From Planctomycetaceae bacterium (GTDB lineage Bacteria > Planctomycetota > Planctomycetia > Planctomycetales > Planctomycetaceae): a DNA stretch of 39,312 nucleotides. Positions 1-9,194 of this stretch are shown one piece after another (position 1 is the stretch's first letter; every line of letters begins with the position of its first letter). The stretch is from contig JANSXP010000067.1 of the NCBI GenBank assembly GCA_024742875.1, positions 1-39,312 on the forward strand. The letters run 5' to 3'. The notes beneath the pieces are model-generated. The model ran no database searches. It worked only from the letters and a program-made list of their open reading frames with translations, and was not told the origin of the DNA. A program made the position numbers and the translations under genes.

Positions 1-2
1 GG

Positions 3-242
3 TTCGAATCTCCCGGATTTCGCAAAGAGCTGCACCGCTGGCAGCTGAGCGAACTGAAACGCCGCATTCTGGGTCGAGCGGCCGAACCTCATCTGATGTT
101 TCCTGCAAAACCCGTCGCAGAGCACACACGTCTGGACGAGGTGCTGACGTCTGTTGACGAGGGACTTGCCACAGATTCTGCCCGTGCTTCCGCCTCCGAC
201 TCCTGCAAAGCCGCGGGCTCATCGACGCTGACGCACGCATAA
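3..242 (+). CDS. 3' end of an unidentified gene (partial)
   Basis: An open frame enters from the left edge and stops at TAA 240-242, giving the last 79 residues of a protein. It begins FESPGFRKELHRW and has a basic helix-like stretch (RKELHRWQLSELKRRILGR) followed by a hydrophilic Ser/Ala-rich tail. The stop lies 33 bases before the flippase start on the same strand, so the two may share an operon; a polysaccharide-assembly role would then be plausible, but this is context only. No domain can be recognised from so short a tail. Confidence 0.55.
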   Translation, partial: FESPGFRKELHRWQLSELKRRILGRAAEPHLMFPAKPVAEHTRLDEVLTSVDEGLATDSARASASDSCKAAGSSTLTHA

Positions 243-275
243 CCCACGACTTCTTTCCGGCAGAAACGACTGACT

Positions 276-1613
276 ATGAACCTGCGAGAAAAAATCACCG
301 CTCCGTTCGCGCGCCTGAAGGGCGACGCTCGACGCGGTTTTGCCAGTATCGGGTGGATGGGCATCTCGCAGATCTGTGGTCTTGTGCTGAGACTGGGAAG
401 CAACCTGATCCTTACAAGGCTGCTGGCCCCGGAAGCATTTGGCCTTCTGGGAACCGCTCTGGCGTTCATGACGACGCTGGAGTGGCTGTCAGATATGGGT
501 GTTGCGCCCGCTTTGATCCGGCATCCGAAAGGAACAGAGCGACATTACCTGAGTACCGGCTGGTGGATCACACTGCTGCGCGGCACTGGTCTGGCTGTGG
601 TGGCCGCTTCCTGCGCGTGGCCGGCTGCCCTGTTTTATGAGCAGCCGGAGTTGACCGGAGTGCTGGCTGTCCTTGCCCTGAGGCCGCTGTTGATGGGGCT
701 GCGCAGTCCGGCCGTCCCGATGTTGCGTCGTGAGTTGAACTATCGATCCATTTTCTTTGATGAACTGGCGATGACCATCGCTGGCACGGCGACCAGCGTC
801 ATCATGGCGTTGATCATTCCTTCCGTCTGGGCCATTGTGGCCGGCACCATTATCGGAGCCGCGGTGGGCATTGTTATGTCCTACATTCTGTGTCCGATGA
901 AGCCGGGTCGGTTCTCGCGGGACGCCTCTGCGGAAATCTGCGGCTTCGGTCGGCAGATTCTCGTCAACACGCTGGTGATGGCATTATGGCTGAATCTGGA
1001 TCGCCTGCTGGGGCTGAAACTGATCTCCGCCGCCGATCTGGGTCTGTACACGGTTGCCTGGAATCTTGCGGCGGTGGCGGAGGGCATCGTCACCCGCTGC
1101 TGCGACGTTCATTTTTCCATGCTGAGCCGCCTGCCGTCTCCGTCCGATCAGCTGCGATCACACACGCAAATCGCCGATAAAGTGGGCAAATGGCTGATGC
1201 CCGCGTTTGCCGTGATTGCCTGTCTGTCTCCGGTCGTCATCTGGATCCTGTATGACGAACGTTACGAAGGCGCCGGCATTCTGCTGGCCATCATGGTGTG
1301 CCGCCTGATGATTCGTGGCTATGGTCAGCTGCAGTTTCAGTTTCTGATGGCCCGATCGCACGTCAACATCGCCACACTTTCCTATGGTGTCGCGCTGGTG
1401 TGCCACATTGCGATGATCATTCCACTCACCCGCCACGCGGGCGTGCTGGGTCTGGCACTGTCGTCGATGATGTCGACCATCATCATGACGGTCACTCAGG
1501 CCGCCCTGACCGGAGAACGCCTGCACACACGGCTCACGCCCGTTGCCGCCACTTTGAGCTGGATGGCCGTGGGGGTCTCGGCCGCGTGCCTGATGATACA
1601 GCTGGCGTACTGA
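276..1613 (+). CDS. Wzx-type oligosaccharide flippase (MOP superfamily)
   Basis: A 445-residue integral membrane protein with about twelve hydrophobic segments spread over its length. The N-terminus carries the pattern typical of polysaccharide biosynthesis/export proteins: an amphipathic start, then a first helix followed by SNLILTRLLAPEAFGLLG and a second helix. Members of this family move lipid-linked oligosaccharide units across the inner membrane for capsule, exopolysaccharide or O-antigen assembly. Length matches the family (about 400-500). The start is ATG 276, the first Met after the upstream stop. The substrate cannot be told, and no glycosyltransferase is visible to the right; a cell-surface sugar cluster may continue to the left of the window. 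Confidence 0.85.
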   Translation: MNLREKITAPFARLKGDARRGFASIGWMGISQICGLVLRLGSNLILTRLLAPEAFGLLGTALAFMTTLEWLSDMGVAPALIRHPKGTERHYLSTGWWITLLRGTGLAVVAASCAWPAALFYEQPELTGVLAVLALRPLLMGLRSPAVPMLRRELNYRSIFFDELAMTIAGTATSVIMALIIPSVWAIVAGTIIGAAVGIVMSYILCPMKPGRFSRDASAEICGFGRQILVNTLVMALWLNLDRLLGLKLISAADLGLYTVAWNLAAVAEGIVTRCCDVHFSMLSRLPSPSDQLRSHTQIADKVGKWLMPAFAVIACLSPVVIWILYDERYEGAGILLAIMVCRLMIRGYGQLQFQFLMARSHVNIATLSYGVALVCHIAMIIPLTRHAGVLGLALSSMMSTIIMTVTQAALTGERLHTRLTPVAATLSWMAVGVSAACLMIQLAY

Positions 1614-1627
1614 TTGCCAACGCAAAA

Positions 1628-1642
1628 CGGGGCCATGCCCCG
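1628..1642 (-). terminator. possible terminator of the minus-strand gene 1735-2415
   Basis: A perfect 6-bp stem (CGGGGC / GCCCCG) with a 3-base loop; read on the minus strand it is followed by TTTT. It lies about 90 bases after the stop of the acidic membrane protein and also just after the end of the plus-strand flippase gene, so it could serve convergent transcripts. The T-run is short, which keeps confidence low. Confidence 0.35.
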
Positions 1643-1734
1643 CCGTATCGCGTCGCATCACCCCGTTGAATCTGCCTGGGCGGAACGTCGTCCGTCAAAC
1701 TCTCCCTGGTGCAGGGACTGACAGGTGCCGTTCG

Positions 1735-2415
1735 TTAGTTGTCGTCGCCTGCGCCTTCATCCGGCTTGCTGGCTTCCGAATCTTCTTCCGTGGCCTCTTC
1801 GGTGGCATCCGGCTCATCACTGCCCTGTGGGCGTTCCGTGTCGCCCGACTCGCTGTCGCCCGACTCATCGTCGCCTGCGTCTTCGCCGGGCTCATCATCG
1901 CCCGGACGACCGCCCCCTTCAATGGGACCGTTGGGGCCAAAGGCATTCAGGTCAGGCGCTGACGAGCCGGTGACTTCCTGGGAGAATTTGGCGGCCTGTT
2001 CTTCCTGCACGGCGGCCAGATCGTCCGGATTGTAGAAACCGGTCATCTGCGCCTCTTCACCCACGCCACGGAAGGTCGCCACCAGTTTGTACTTCATGAA
2101 CAGACTGGGCCACTTGAATTCCTTTTCCAGTTCAGCGGAATCGGCAGCCCCTTCGCTGTCCAGGTCTGTCTCGCGAGCGCCGGCAAACGCATCACGGACT
2201 TCCGCCAGAGACTTTTTCGCGTATTCGTTGTCCGAGGCCCACTGACGCGCCTTCTCGAACTTCGTCTTGCTGTTGTACTCAAAGAACACAAGCAGCATGA
2301 GCAGGCCGATGCCGCCCCAGACCACGGCCCGTTCGAGTGGCGAACGCTGTCGACCTGCCGGTTTGAGCTCTTCCGCCGCTGCCTTTGATTCTTCCACTGC
2401 TTCTGTGTCTGTCAT
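1735..2415 (-). CDS. membrane-anchored protein with acidic low-complexity tail
   Basis: 226 residues of unknown function. A short hydrophilic cytoplasmic segment (about residues 1-30) precedes one transmembrane helix (about 31-46, VVWGGIGLLMLLVFFEY). A charged, probably folded region of about 110 residues follows. From about residue 150 to the end the protein is nearly all Gly, Asp, Glu, Ser and Pro, a disordered acidic tail. The start ATG at 2415 is the only good one. It sits downstream of spoVG on the same strand, separated by about 250 bases. Nothing in the sequence points to an enzyme activity. Confidence 0.7.
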   Translation of the reverse strand: MTDTEAVEESKAAAEELKPAGRQRSPLERAVVWGGIGLLMLLVFFEYNSKTKFEKARQWASDNEYAKKSLAEVRDAFAGARETDLDSEGAADSAELEKEFKWPSLFMKYKLVATFRGVGEEAQMTGFYNPDDLAAVQEEQAAKFSQEVTGSSAPDLNAFGPNGPIEGGGRPGDDEPGEDAGDDESGDSESGDTERPQGSDEPDATEEATEEDSEASKPDEGAGDDN

Positions 2416-2663
2416 GCTGCACCACCAAAGAAAGGATGATTCCGGAAAACATCAAAGCGCATGAGCGTAGGCGGATTGTTGGCTGATTTCCAACCGAGAC
2501 GCCCGGATTGCCCCACAAGACGCCAATCCGAGTTCACGAAAACCGGAACGGTGGGCTGGCCCACCTCATGTGGAACGGTGCAAGCCAAATCGCGGTCCAG
2601 GTCTGGCCGCCTAAAGTCGTACGCTTCCGGGGGATGATCGGCCGAGGCCAGTCTCTCCACCGA

Positions 2664-3095
2664 TTATCGCGTTTTCGTGTCCGAATAGAATTCGTCGAAG
2701 TCGTCGTACGTGCAGACGTAATCCGGCTGGCAGGCCCGCACGCGCTCATTTTCCAGAGCTTCAATCACGGCGTTCTGAATTTTCTCGCGGGCTGCAGAAT
2801 TGATGGGGTGAGCGATGTCGGCGAACAGCCGGCTGCGGGCATCGCTGCCCTGATCGGCCGGCAGTTTCTGGCCACACTGGCTGCAGAAGTTGGCTCGAAT
2901 TTCGTTCTTGGCACCGCAGCGGAAGCACTTTGTGGTCAGCTTCCGGCTGGGCATGGCAATAAACAGGCCCCGCTGACCATCGATAATCTTCAGGTCGCGA
3001 ACAACAAATTCCCCGTCAAAGGTGATCGAGCAGAAGGCCTGCAGACGGTCATCGTTGTCATCCATCAACTTGATTCTGACTTCTGTGATCTCCAC
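2664..3095 (-). CDS. spoVG: SpoVG family regulator with inserted zinc ribbon
   Basis: 143 residues. Residues 1-52 match SpoVG: MEITEVRI at the start, a central [17 protein letters not shown] strand pair, and [10 protein letters not shown]. The ending [21 protein letters not shown] (from residue 93) matches SpoVG's C-terminal helix. In Bacillus and Staphylococcus these two parts are joined by a few residues (PDGEFR-type loop); here about 40 residues are inserted, containing CFRC (Cys57, Cys60) and CSQC (Cys71, Cys74), a four-cysteine zinc ribbon. SpoVG homologues elsewhere bind nucleic acid and influence division and virulence genes. The start is GTG at 3095, chosen because family alignment begins exactly there and AAGGAAG lies just upstream. 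Confidence 0.9.
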   Translation of the reverse strand: MEITEVRIKLMDDNDDRLQAFCSITFDGEFVVRDLKIIDGQRGLFIAMPSRKLTTKCFRCGAKNEIRANFCSQCGQKLPADQGSDARSRLFADIAHPINSAAREKIQNAVIEALENERVRACQPDYVCTYDDFDEFYSDTKTR

Positions 3096-3630
3096 GTTAC
3101 TTCCTTCAGACGACGACCTCGACGGAAACCAATGCAGTGACCCCGATCCCGCTCAGCAGCAATGGCTCCACTAGCTGTTGGTTTATCAAGAATACTCCCG
3201 AAAACCTGATCTTCTGACGCAGGATTTCTCGAACAGCGGGATTGCTATAGCCCTACGTAGGTCATTTTGTACACTAGGCCATTCCATTTGCACGGAACGA
3301 CGTCGCCGTTGGTTACCGCCGTGGTTTCCAGTAGTCCGCGGATGGAAACAGTCGGTTGAGATGTTGGGCAGGTGGGTGGTGAGGTGGGGACCGAACCGGG
3401 AGCCGTTTGGACTGACGTGTGTCACACGCCCCGAATACTCCCGACAGTTTCGGCTCGGCGGAATCATACAACAAATTGGCCACCGATGGGGATTCCGACG
3501 GGCAAATCCGCAGATCTGCCGAGGGGCCTTCTCCAGGTCCCTTTTCCGGGGACCTGCGGCTGAGGCGCTGATCGGGACTGCCGCAGGACAAAGACATGTG
3601 GGCCATTATCCGACGCAGACCGCGGGCGTA
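3096..3630. other. gene-free stretch between spoVG and the RsmC-like gene
   Basis: No convincing coding sequence on either strand; frames that are open here look like translations of non-coding DNA rich in Arg, Ser and Pro. It should hold the promoter of spoVG. One clear element is an 8-bp perfect inverted repeat, CAGGTCCC / GGGACCTG at 3534-3556 with a 7-base loop, about 75 bases after the stop of the methyltransferase gene; it could be a terminator stem but has no T-run. Confidence 0.5.
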
Positions 3631-4779
3631 TCAATACGCGATGGAAACCACCACGTGGTAATCGCCAATCTCATAGACCTCCGCGTTGGCGAATCGCTCC
3701 AGCATTCGGTTGTGGTGCCATTCGATCTGTTTGGTGACCAGGTGGATCCTTCCGCCCTGTCGCAGCGACTCCTCTGCCGCGTCCAGAAACAACTCCGAAA
3801 TACGATAATCAGAGTAGTACGGCGGGTTGCACAAAAACAAGTCGTGTGTGCCGGGTCCTGGGATGTCCCCACCCGATGTGAGCAGGACGGCCACGTTGTC
3901 CGCCTGATTGAGTGCGGCCGTCCGCTCGGTGGACTGCACGGCTCGTGCATGACTGTCCACCGCAATCACCTGTGCATCCGGATAGCGTAAGGCGGCAGCT
4001 GTCGTCACCGAACCACAGCCACACCCCATCTCCACGATGCGCGTTGGATCAAACGGCGGACTCATTTCCGCCAGCAGATTCAGCGAACGGACCAGTGCCC
4101 TTGCGCCGGCGTCCACTCTTCGATGACTGAACACTCCCGGCCGCGAAGCACAGGCGATGAGCGTTTCTCCGTCGCGGAACGCAAACTCCGCATCGAAGTT
4201 CTTCTGTTTTGCCGGGGACGGCCGTTTGCGGGCGATGTAGCAGGCCCCTTCGGGATCTTTGATGGCCGTGATGCGACCGTAGGTTTCTTTGAGGTGATTC
4301 TGCAGCCAGTGATCACGGGGATTGTTGACCGACACAATCAGACGACCGGTGGACTTCAGGCGATTGGCGATACCCTGCAGAACGTCGCGTGCCAGTTCCG
4401 ATGACGCCCGGGCGTCTGTGGCCAGCAGCACGGTGTCATACTCGTCCTGCGGCAAATCGGGATGGCAGGAGAGTTCCACGGGGGCATCACTGTTCTGCTC
4501 AGACAATGCGTGAACGGCTGCCGTCAGGTAAAAGTGCTCAAACGTGAAGATGGTCCATTCGACGTCGGGGCGAGCATTGGTCAGATGTTTGGCCAGAGCG
4601 CTGCCGTTGAGCATCACCAGCAGCGCACGACCTGGCAGAATCTGGTCTGTCTGGGCGAGGACCAGGCGATCAGCGGGTCCTCGCGGGACGCTGCCTTCGG
4701 CCGTGTTCCGCGGCGAAGCGTTCAGCCGGGATCCGCCACTGCTCTTGCGATGACTGCGTTTCGATCTGCCCTGCGTCAT
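3631..4779 (-). CDS. RsmC/RlmG-type class I SAM methyltransferase
   Basis: 382 residues. The C-terminal half is a Rossmann methyltransferase: SAM-binding motif VEMGCGCGS near residue 248, acidic motif VIAVDSHARAV about 25 residues later, and the catalytic NPPY motif (LFLCNPPYYSDY) near 316, which in this family marks N-methylation of an exocyclic amine of a base. The N-terminal half looks like the degenerate methyltransferase-like domain found in RsmC and RlmG. Those enzymes make m2G in 16S or 23S rRNA, so an rRNA guanine-N2 methyltransferase is the best guess; which position is not clear. Start ATG 4779 has AGGAAAG directly upstream; a GTG at 4797 is also in frame but lacks a site. The first 30 residues are Lys/Arg/Ser-rich. 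Confidence 0.8.
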   Translation of the reverse strand: MTQGRSKRSHRKSSGGSRLNASPRNTAEGSVPRGPADRLVLAQTDQILPGRALLVMLNGSALAKHLTNARPDVEWTIFTFEHFYLTAAVHALSEQNSDAPVELSCHPDLPQDEYDTVLLATDARASSELARDVLQGIANRLKSTGRLIVSVNNPRDHWLQNHLKETYGRITAIKDPEGACYIARKRPSPAKQKNFDAEFAFRDGETLIACASRPGVFSHRRVDAGARALVRSLNLLAEMSPPFDPTRIVEMGCGCGSVTTAAALRYPDAQVIAVDSHARAVQSTERTAALNQADNVAVLLTSGGDIPGPGTHDLFLCNPPYYSDYRISELFLDAAEESLRQGGRIHLVTKQIEWHHNRMLERFANAEVYEIGDYHVVVSIAY

Positions 4780-4837
4780 AATCTTTCCTGTTGTCACGGC
4801 TGCCAGCGGGAGGGTCCGGTTCGCCGAAGTCCGCCGT

Positions 4838-5653
4838 TCAGCCGGCGTTTCTGTTTGCCTGAGAATCGTGTTCTGCCGTCAGTTGCCTCAGATTCTGTTC
4901 TCCGGCGAGCTGCAGAAACAGGGCAGATGACAGCCCGGCGGAGCCAAACGCCATGCACATCACCATGATTTGATATCGAGCGGCCACAGCGGGATCCACA
5001 CCGGAGAGCACCTGACCGGTCATCATCCCGGGAATTGCCACCAGACCAACGGCAAACAGGGAATTTGTGATGGGAATCAGGGAAGCACGAAATGCGGCCT
5101 GTCGCGCGGTGGTCCAGCTCTGCCCGCCACGCAGTTCCACCGTCAGCCGATCAACGGCCAGACTGACGGCTGTCATGCAGTTTGAGAAAATCATGCCTGC
5201 CAGCGGAATCAGCTTCTGCGGCAGATACCAGGGAGACAGCTGCAGCACGCCCTGTGTGACAACAACCAGCGTCAGGCCGCCGCCACACACAATGGCGGCC
5301 AGCGCAAATTTCACCAGCTGACGACGGCACTGCGTCGCCACCCGCAGCGAGATCCAGCCGGCAGCCGCCGCCATAACCGTGAGTGTCAGCAGAACGGTCC
5401 ACAGCTGCTGCGATTCAAAAATGAAATGCAGCACAAAGCCAATGAGCAACAGCTGGATCAGCATGCGGGCAAGGGCGTAGATGGAAGTCGCCACCCCAGC
5501 CTGCCAGCGGACGAGAATCCCCAGTACCAGCACCACGGGAATCAGAGAAATCGACAGCCGCGTCAGGGAAATGACGTCGGCGGCCGCAAGACCTGCAGCT
5601 CCCTTAAGTCCCAGACGACCAAAGGACGCCAGTGTGGTCGGAAGGGCGATCAC
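4838..5653 (-). CDS. FetB-like (UPF0014) membrane permease
   Basis: 271 residues if started at GTG 5653. Seven or so hydrophobic segments match the UPF0014/FetB permease family: the conserved stretch with LARMLIQLLLIGFVLHFIF, then PWYLPQKLIPLAGMIFSNCM, and the block RQAAFRASLIPITNSLFAVGLVAIPGMMTGQ typical of the C-terminal half. FetB with the ATPase FetA exports iron in E. coli; no fetA-like ATPase is next to this gene, so its partner must be encoded elsewhere. The frame stays open upstream through a 12-bp tandem repeat into the helicase gene and its only ATGs lie inside that gene. GTG 5653 gives a length close to the family norm (about 260) and has GAGGTG six bases upstream. Confidence 0.8.
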   Translation of the reverse strand: MIALPTTLASFGRLGLKGAAGLAAADVISLTRLSISLIPVVLVLGILVRWQAGVATSIYALARMLIQLLLIGFVLHFIFESQQLWTVLLTLTVMAAAAGWISLRVATQCRRQLVKFALAAIVCGGGLTLVVVTQGVLQLSPWYLPQKLIPLAGMIFSNCMTAVSLAVDRLTVELRGGQSWTTARQAAFRASLIPITNSLFAVGLVAIPGMMTGQVLSGVDPAVAARYQIMVMCMAFGSAGLSSALFLQLAGEQNLRQLTAEHDSQANRNAG

Positions 5654-5737
5654 GATGGGCACCTCGATGGGCACCTCGATGGGCACCTCGATGGGCACCT
5701 CGATGGCCACCTCGATGGCCACCTCGGTGGCCACGTT
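5654..5737 (-). repeat. 12-bp tandem repeat across the fetB-like start region
   Basis: Seven head-to-tail units, four identical (GAGGTGCCCATC on the minus strand), two with GCC for CCC, and a diverged outermost copy. Each unit carries GAGGTG, which resembles a ribosome-binding site, and GTG, a possible start codon, and each keeps the downstream frame since 12 is a multiple of 3. If translated the repeat would read (Glu-Val-Pro/Ala-Ile)n. Confidence 0.9.
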
Positions 5738-5822
5738 GGGAATCTCTTTTCGGCCATGTCGCGCGGGAAGCTGACAGACTGCCGTTCCGCCAGCCAGCTG
5801 ACGTTCCCGCGTGGACCAGCCA

Positions 5823-8800
5823 TCATGACAGCAGCAGTTCCAGATCTTCGACAGACAGATCCTTGAGGATGCTCTTCTGGTCGCCGCCATCGAGGATGGC
5901 ATCGGCCAGATCGCGCTTCTTCTTCTGCAGTTCGGCGATCTTCTCTTCCACCGTATCGCGACAGATCATGCGGTAAGCAAAGACCGTTTTCGTCTGCCCC
6001 ACGCGGTGGGCGCGGTCGATGGCTTGCGCCTCGACAGCCGGGTTCCACCATGGGTCCAGCAGGAACACATAGTCCGCCGCGGTCAGGTTCAGCCCCAGTC
6101 CACCGGCCTTCAGGCTGATCAAAAAGACCTTGCAGTTGTCGTCGTTCTGGAATCGCTCCACGCGTTTCTCACGATCACGCGTCTGACCGTCGAGATACTC
6201 ATATTCGATGCCCGCGCTGTCCAGATGCTGACGCACAATCGACAGCATGCTGGTGAACTGCGAGAAGACCAAAGACTTGTGGTTTTCGGCCACCAGCTCT
6301 TTCACGTGCGGGATCAGGAATTCCAGCTTGGCGTAGGCTTCGGCCTCTTCGCCGCGACTGAGCAGCGCCGGATGGCAGGCCGCCTGACGCAGCCGCAGCA
6401 GCGCTTCGAGCACATGCATCTTGCTTTTGGCGATGCCGTCTTTCTGCACAATCCCCAGCAGCGATTCGCGGTAGTGCAGTCGCAGTTCGTCGTACAGACG
6501 TCGCTGATCTTCCTGCATTTCGCAGTAGATGGTTTCTTCCAGACGATCCGGCAGTTCGGAGGCCACCTCTTTTTTGGTTCGCCGCAGAATAAACGGCCGC
6601 AGACCGCGTGCGACTACGGAACGTGCGTCGGGGCTGTCCGGATCCGACACGTGGCTGCGAAACGCCGAACTGCGTCCCAGCATGCCCGGGTTGAGGAATT
6701 CGAAGATGGACCACAGGTCGCCGGCGTTATTTTCGATCGGCGTACCACTGAGGGCCAGACGATGCCGCGCCTGCAGCAGCCGCGACGCGCGGGCAATCTG
6801 CGACGAAGGATTCTTGATGGTCTGGGCTTCGTCCAGCACCACGTAATCAAATTCTGTGTCCTTCAAAATGGTGATATCGCGACGCACTGTTCCGTAGGTG
6901 GTCAGGATGATGTCCTGCTTGCTGAAGTCGTCTCGCAGCAAAGCACGGTCCATGCCCGTGTAATCCATCACCTTCAGCTCCGGCCCGAAGCGTTCGCACT
7001 CGTTCTTCCAGTTGAAGATCAGCGACCGCGGCACCACGATGAGAGTGGGCAGCGAAGATTTGCTGGTCTCCTTGTGCTTCATCAGCATGGCGATGAACTG
7101 AACCGTTTTCCCCAGGCCCATGTCGTCGGCCAGACAGCCGCCAAAGTTAAACGTGTTCAGGAACGTCATCCAAGACAGGCCATCACGCTGGTAGTCTCGC
7201 AGTTCGCCTTTGAAATTGGCTGGCGGATTGACCTTCTCGATGCCGGTGAAGTTGCGGAACCGTTCCCGCAGTTCTTCAAATTTGTCATCAAACTCGACGT
7301 CTTCCTGAGCAGACAGCAGGGCGTCCAGCAGTGCCGCCTGCGAGTTGGAAAATCGCAGTGATTCCTCGTCCAGTGTCCCCAGTCCCGAGATGATGCCGAT
7401 TTGCTCCAGCCACTCTTCGGGCAGAATACCAAGCGAACCGTCGTCCAGACGTACGGTGGCATCACCGCGTTCCAGGGCCTGCAGCAGTTCGGGAAACGCC
7501 ACAGCACGACCTTCAAAGTCCACCTTCGCGTCGACATCAAACCAGTCGATGTCTGAGGTGACCTGAAACTTCATCGAACCCGCCTGACGCACCTTGTTGC
7601 CGTCAGCAAACACTTCCCAGCCGTCTTCCACCAGATTGCGAACGGCGCGGCCCAGTTCGCGGCGTCCGATTTCCACATCCGCATTGGTGACCGAGCCATT
7701 CAGACGCTTGCGGAATCCGAGCTCCCGCAAACGTTCCCAGCGGGAGGTTTCGGCCGCACGATCTCGGATGATGCAGCGATTGTGCTCTCGCTGCACGACC
7801 GCCCAGCGAGAGTTGCGACCTGGCACGGGCGTGCCCATGTAGTCGAAGATCACTTCCGCCGTCAGTGAGTCGTTGCGCCAGCGAGACACATTGGGGGTGA
7901 AGATTTTCAGCGATGGCGACGGCACCGCGTGGACTTCTTCCAGCTGGAGCTCTTTGGGCAGTTCCAGCCGCGGCAGCGCGGGCACATCCAGCAGCTTGTC
8001 GACGAAGTCGTGCTGGTCGGCTTCCGGTACGGAGATGGTGTTGTCACCGGAGAGCAGTTTGATCCACTCAGCCGCGCCGAAGTCACGCAGCCGTCCAATG
8101 GAATCCGACGTGATGACAAAGCCGCCGGGAACCACCAGCGGAATTTCGGACAGCTGCAGAGCTTCATCGGCGCGGACCAGTTGTCCCACGACGTTCCAGC
8201 CGCTGCCATCGATGTTGCGTTTGACTTTGACCGTCAGATCCCACGGATCGCCTTCGTCCCATTCGAGCATTTGCCGCGCTTTTTCGTCGTCTGAGGCAAT
8301 CGCCAGACGCCCTGAGCGGCACATCTCAGGCAAAATCAGCGTGCCCAGTTCGTAGGGCAGATGAAATCGGTGCGCGGCGGCCCGCAGTTCGGCCTGCTGG
8401 GTGGACCAGTTGTTGCGTTCCGGGATTGCGCCGGCCAGATACGACAAAAAGACACGATCGTCCTCATGTTCAATCTGATCCAGTTCGCCGGGGCGAATCT
8501 TCAACGGCTTGATTTTGCCCCACTGGCCACTGGAGCGACGCTGCCGCTGCGAAGCCTGAATGACCAGTTTTTCCGCCTCCTGGCTGGCCGCGACGTCTAT
8601 CTCGTAGAAGATTTGCCGTTCCTGGCTGGTCGTCTTTTTGGTGCCGGACGTGGGGGCCGCCATTTCTTCCTGCAGTCCCACCAGACGCGACTCCCACGGA
8701 CGCAGGCGGGCGGCGGGGGCCGGGCGAGCGGCTGTTTTCGTGCTGCTGCGACCGCCTTTGGGACCACCGATGTCGTCCGGATCGTATCCAGGCTGCAGGT

Positions 8801-9143
8801 CATCCACCCGAACCGGGGTGCCCACTTCTTTTGACACAAACGGCGCCAGTCGTCCCGGACGGATCGCCGGATTGATGTACCCTTCGATGTCGGCTGTGAG
8901 CACGGTCGCCCACAGATGCTTGCACGCCTTGGATTTGGCAAACTGGTCACACGTGCAGAACAGGCCGATGTCGTTCTCTTCGTAGCGCAGCTGGGTCTGG
9001 TACTCAACACCGTCCACAACGACGCCAAACACGTTTTCCGGCGTCACACGCACCAGCGAGACACGTTCCGCTTCAATATAAGCCGCACCACGATGTCGCA
9101 GGTCAGCACGAAATCGGCTCTGAAGAATCTCCGCGAGAGTCAT
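5823..9143 (-). CDS. SNF2-family helicase with N-terminal SWIM zinc finger
   Basis: 1106 residues. Near residues 65-90 is a SWIM zinc finger (CTCDQF, then CKHLW). The C-terminal half is a full SNF2 ATPase: GCLADDMGLGKTVQ (Walker A, about 672), VLDEAQTIKN (DEAQ box, about 770), LSGTPIENN (motif III), and QAIDRAHRVGQT (motif VI, about 1040). Bacterial SWIM-SNF2 proteins (HepA/RapA-like, not RapA itself) act on protein-DNA complexes in the cytoplasm; the precise role is unknown. Start ATG 9143 is preferred over 9194 because AGGAAG sits six bases upstream and the SWIM alignment begins there. The middle 500 residues have no recognisable domain. The gene ends about 170 bases before the FetB-like start, same strand. 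Confidence 0.9.
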   Translation of the reverse strand: MTLAEILQSRFRADLRHRGAAYIEAERVSLVRVTPENVFGVVVDGVEYQTQLRYEENDIGLFCTCDQFAKSKACKHLWATVLTADIEGYINPAIRPGRLAPFVSKEVGTPVRVDDLQPGYDPDDIGGPKGGRSSTKTAARPAPAARLRPWESRLVGLQEEMAAPTSGTKKTTSQERQIFYEIDVAASQEAEKLVIQASQRQRRSSGQWGKIKPLKIRPGELDQIEHEDDRVFLSYLAGAIPERNNWSTQQAELRAAAHRFHLPYELGTLILPEMCRSGRLAIASDDEKARQMLEWDEGDPWDLTVKVKRNIDGSGWNVVGQLVRADEALQLSEIPLVVPGGFVITSDSIGRLRDFGAAEWIKLLSGDNTISVPEADQHDFVDKLLDVPALPRLELPKELQLEEVHAVPSPSLKIFTPNVSRWRNDSLTAEVIFDYMGTPVPGRNSRWAVVQREHNRCIIRDRAAETSRWERLRELGFRKRLNGSVTNADVEIGRRELGRAVRNLVEDGWEVFADGNKVRQAGSMKFQVTSDIDWFDVDAKVDFEGRAVAFPELLQALERGDATVRLDDGSLGILPEEWLEQIGIISGLGTLDEESLRFSNSQAALLDALLSAQEDVEFDDKFEELRERFRNFTGIEKVNPPANFKGELRDYQRDGLSWMTFLNTFNFGGCLADDMGLGKTVQFIAMLMKHKETSKSSLPTLIVVPRSLIFNWKNECERFGPELKVMDYTGMDRALLRDDFSKQDIILTTYGTVRRDITILKDTEFDYVVLDEAQTIKNPSSQIARASRLLQARHRLALSGTPIENNAGDLWSIFEFLNPGMLGRSSAFRSHVSDPDSPDARSVVARGLRPFILRRTKKEVASELPDRLEETIYCEMQEDQRRLYDELRLHYRESLLGIVQKDGIAKSKMHVLEALLRLRQAACHPALLSRGEEAEAYAKLEFLIPHVKELVAENHKSLVFSQFTSMLSIVRQHLDSAGIEYEYLDGQTRDREKRVERFQNDDNCKVFLISLKAGGLGLNLTAADYVFLLDPWWNPAVEAQAIDRAHRVGQTKTVFAYRMICRDTVEEKIAELQKKKRDLADAILDGGDQKSILKDLSVEDLELLLS

Positions 9144-9194
9144 AAACTTCCTGAAAGTAGATAGAACAGCAGCGACAGCTGGATGAATGGTCAA

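Noticed and set aside
1-30. tRNA T-arm-like GGTTCGAATC at the left edge
   Set aside because: The T-stem cannot be completed inside the window, no CCA-type end follows, and the bases read well as codons of the partial gene that stops at 242.
3178-3990. long plus-strand open frame over the RsmC-like gene
   Set aside because: It overlaps the convincing methyltransferase on the opposite strand and its translation has no domain-like pattern.
6006-7361. 451-codon plus-strand frame inside the helicase gene
   Set aside because: It is antisense to the SNF2 motifs and its composition (many Gln, His, Arg) is what an opposite-strand reading of that gene gives.
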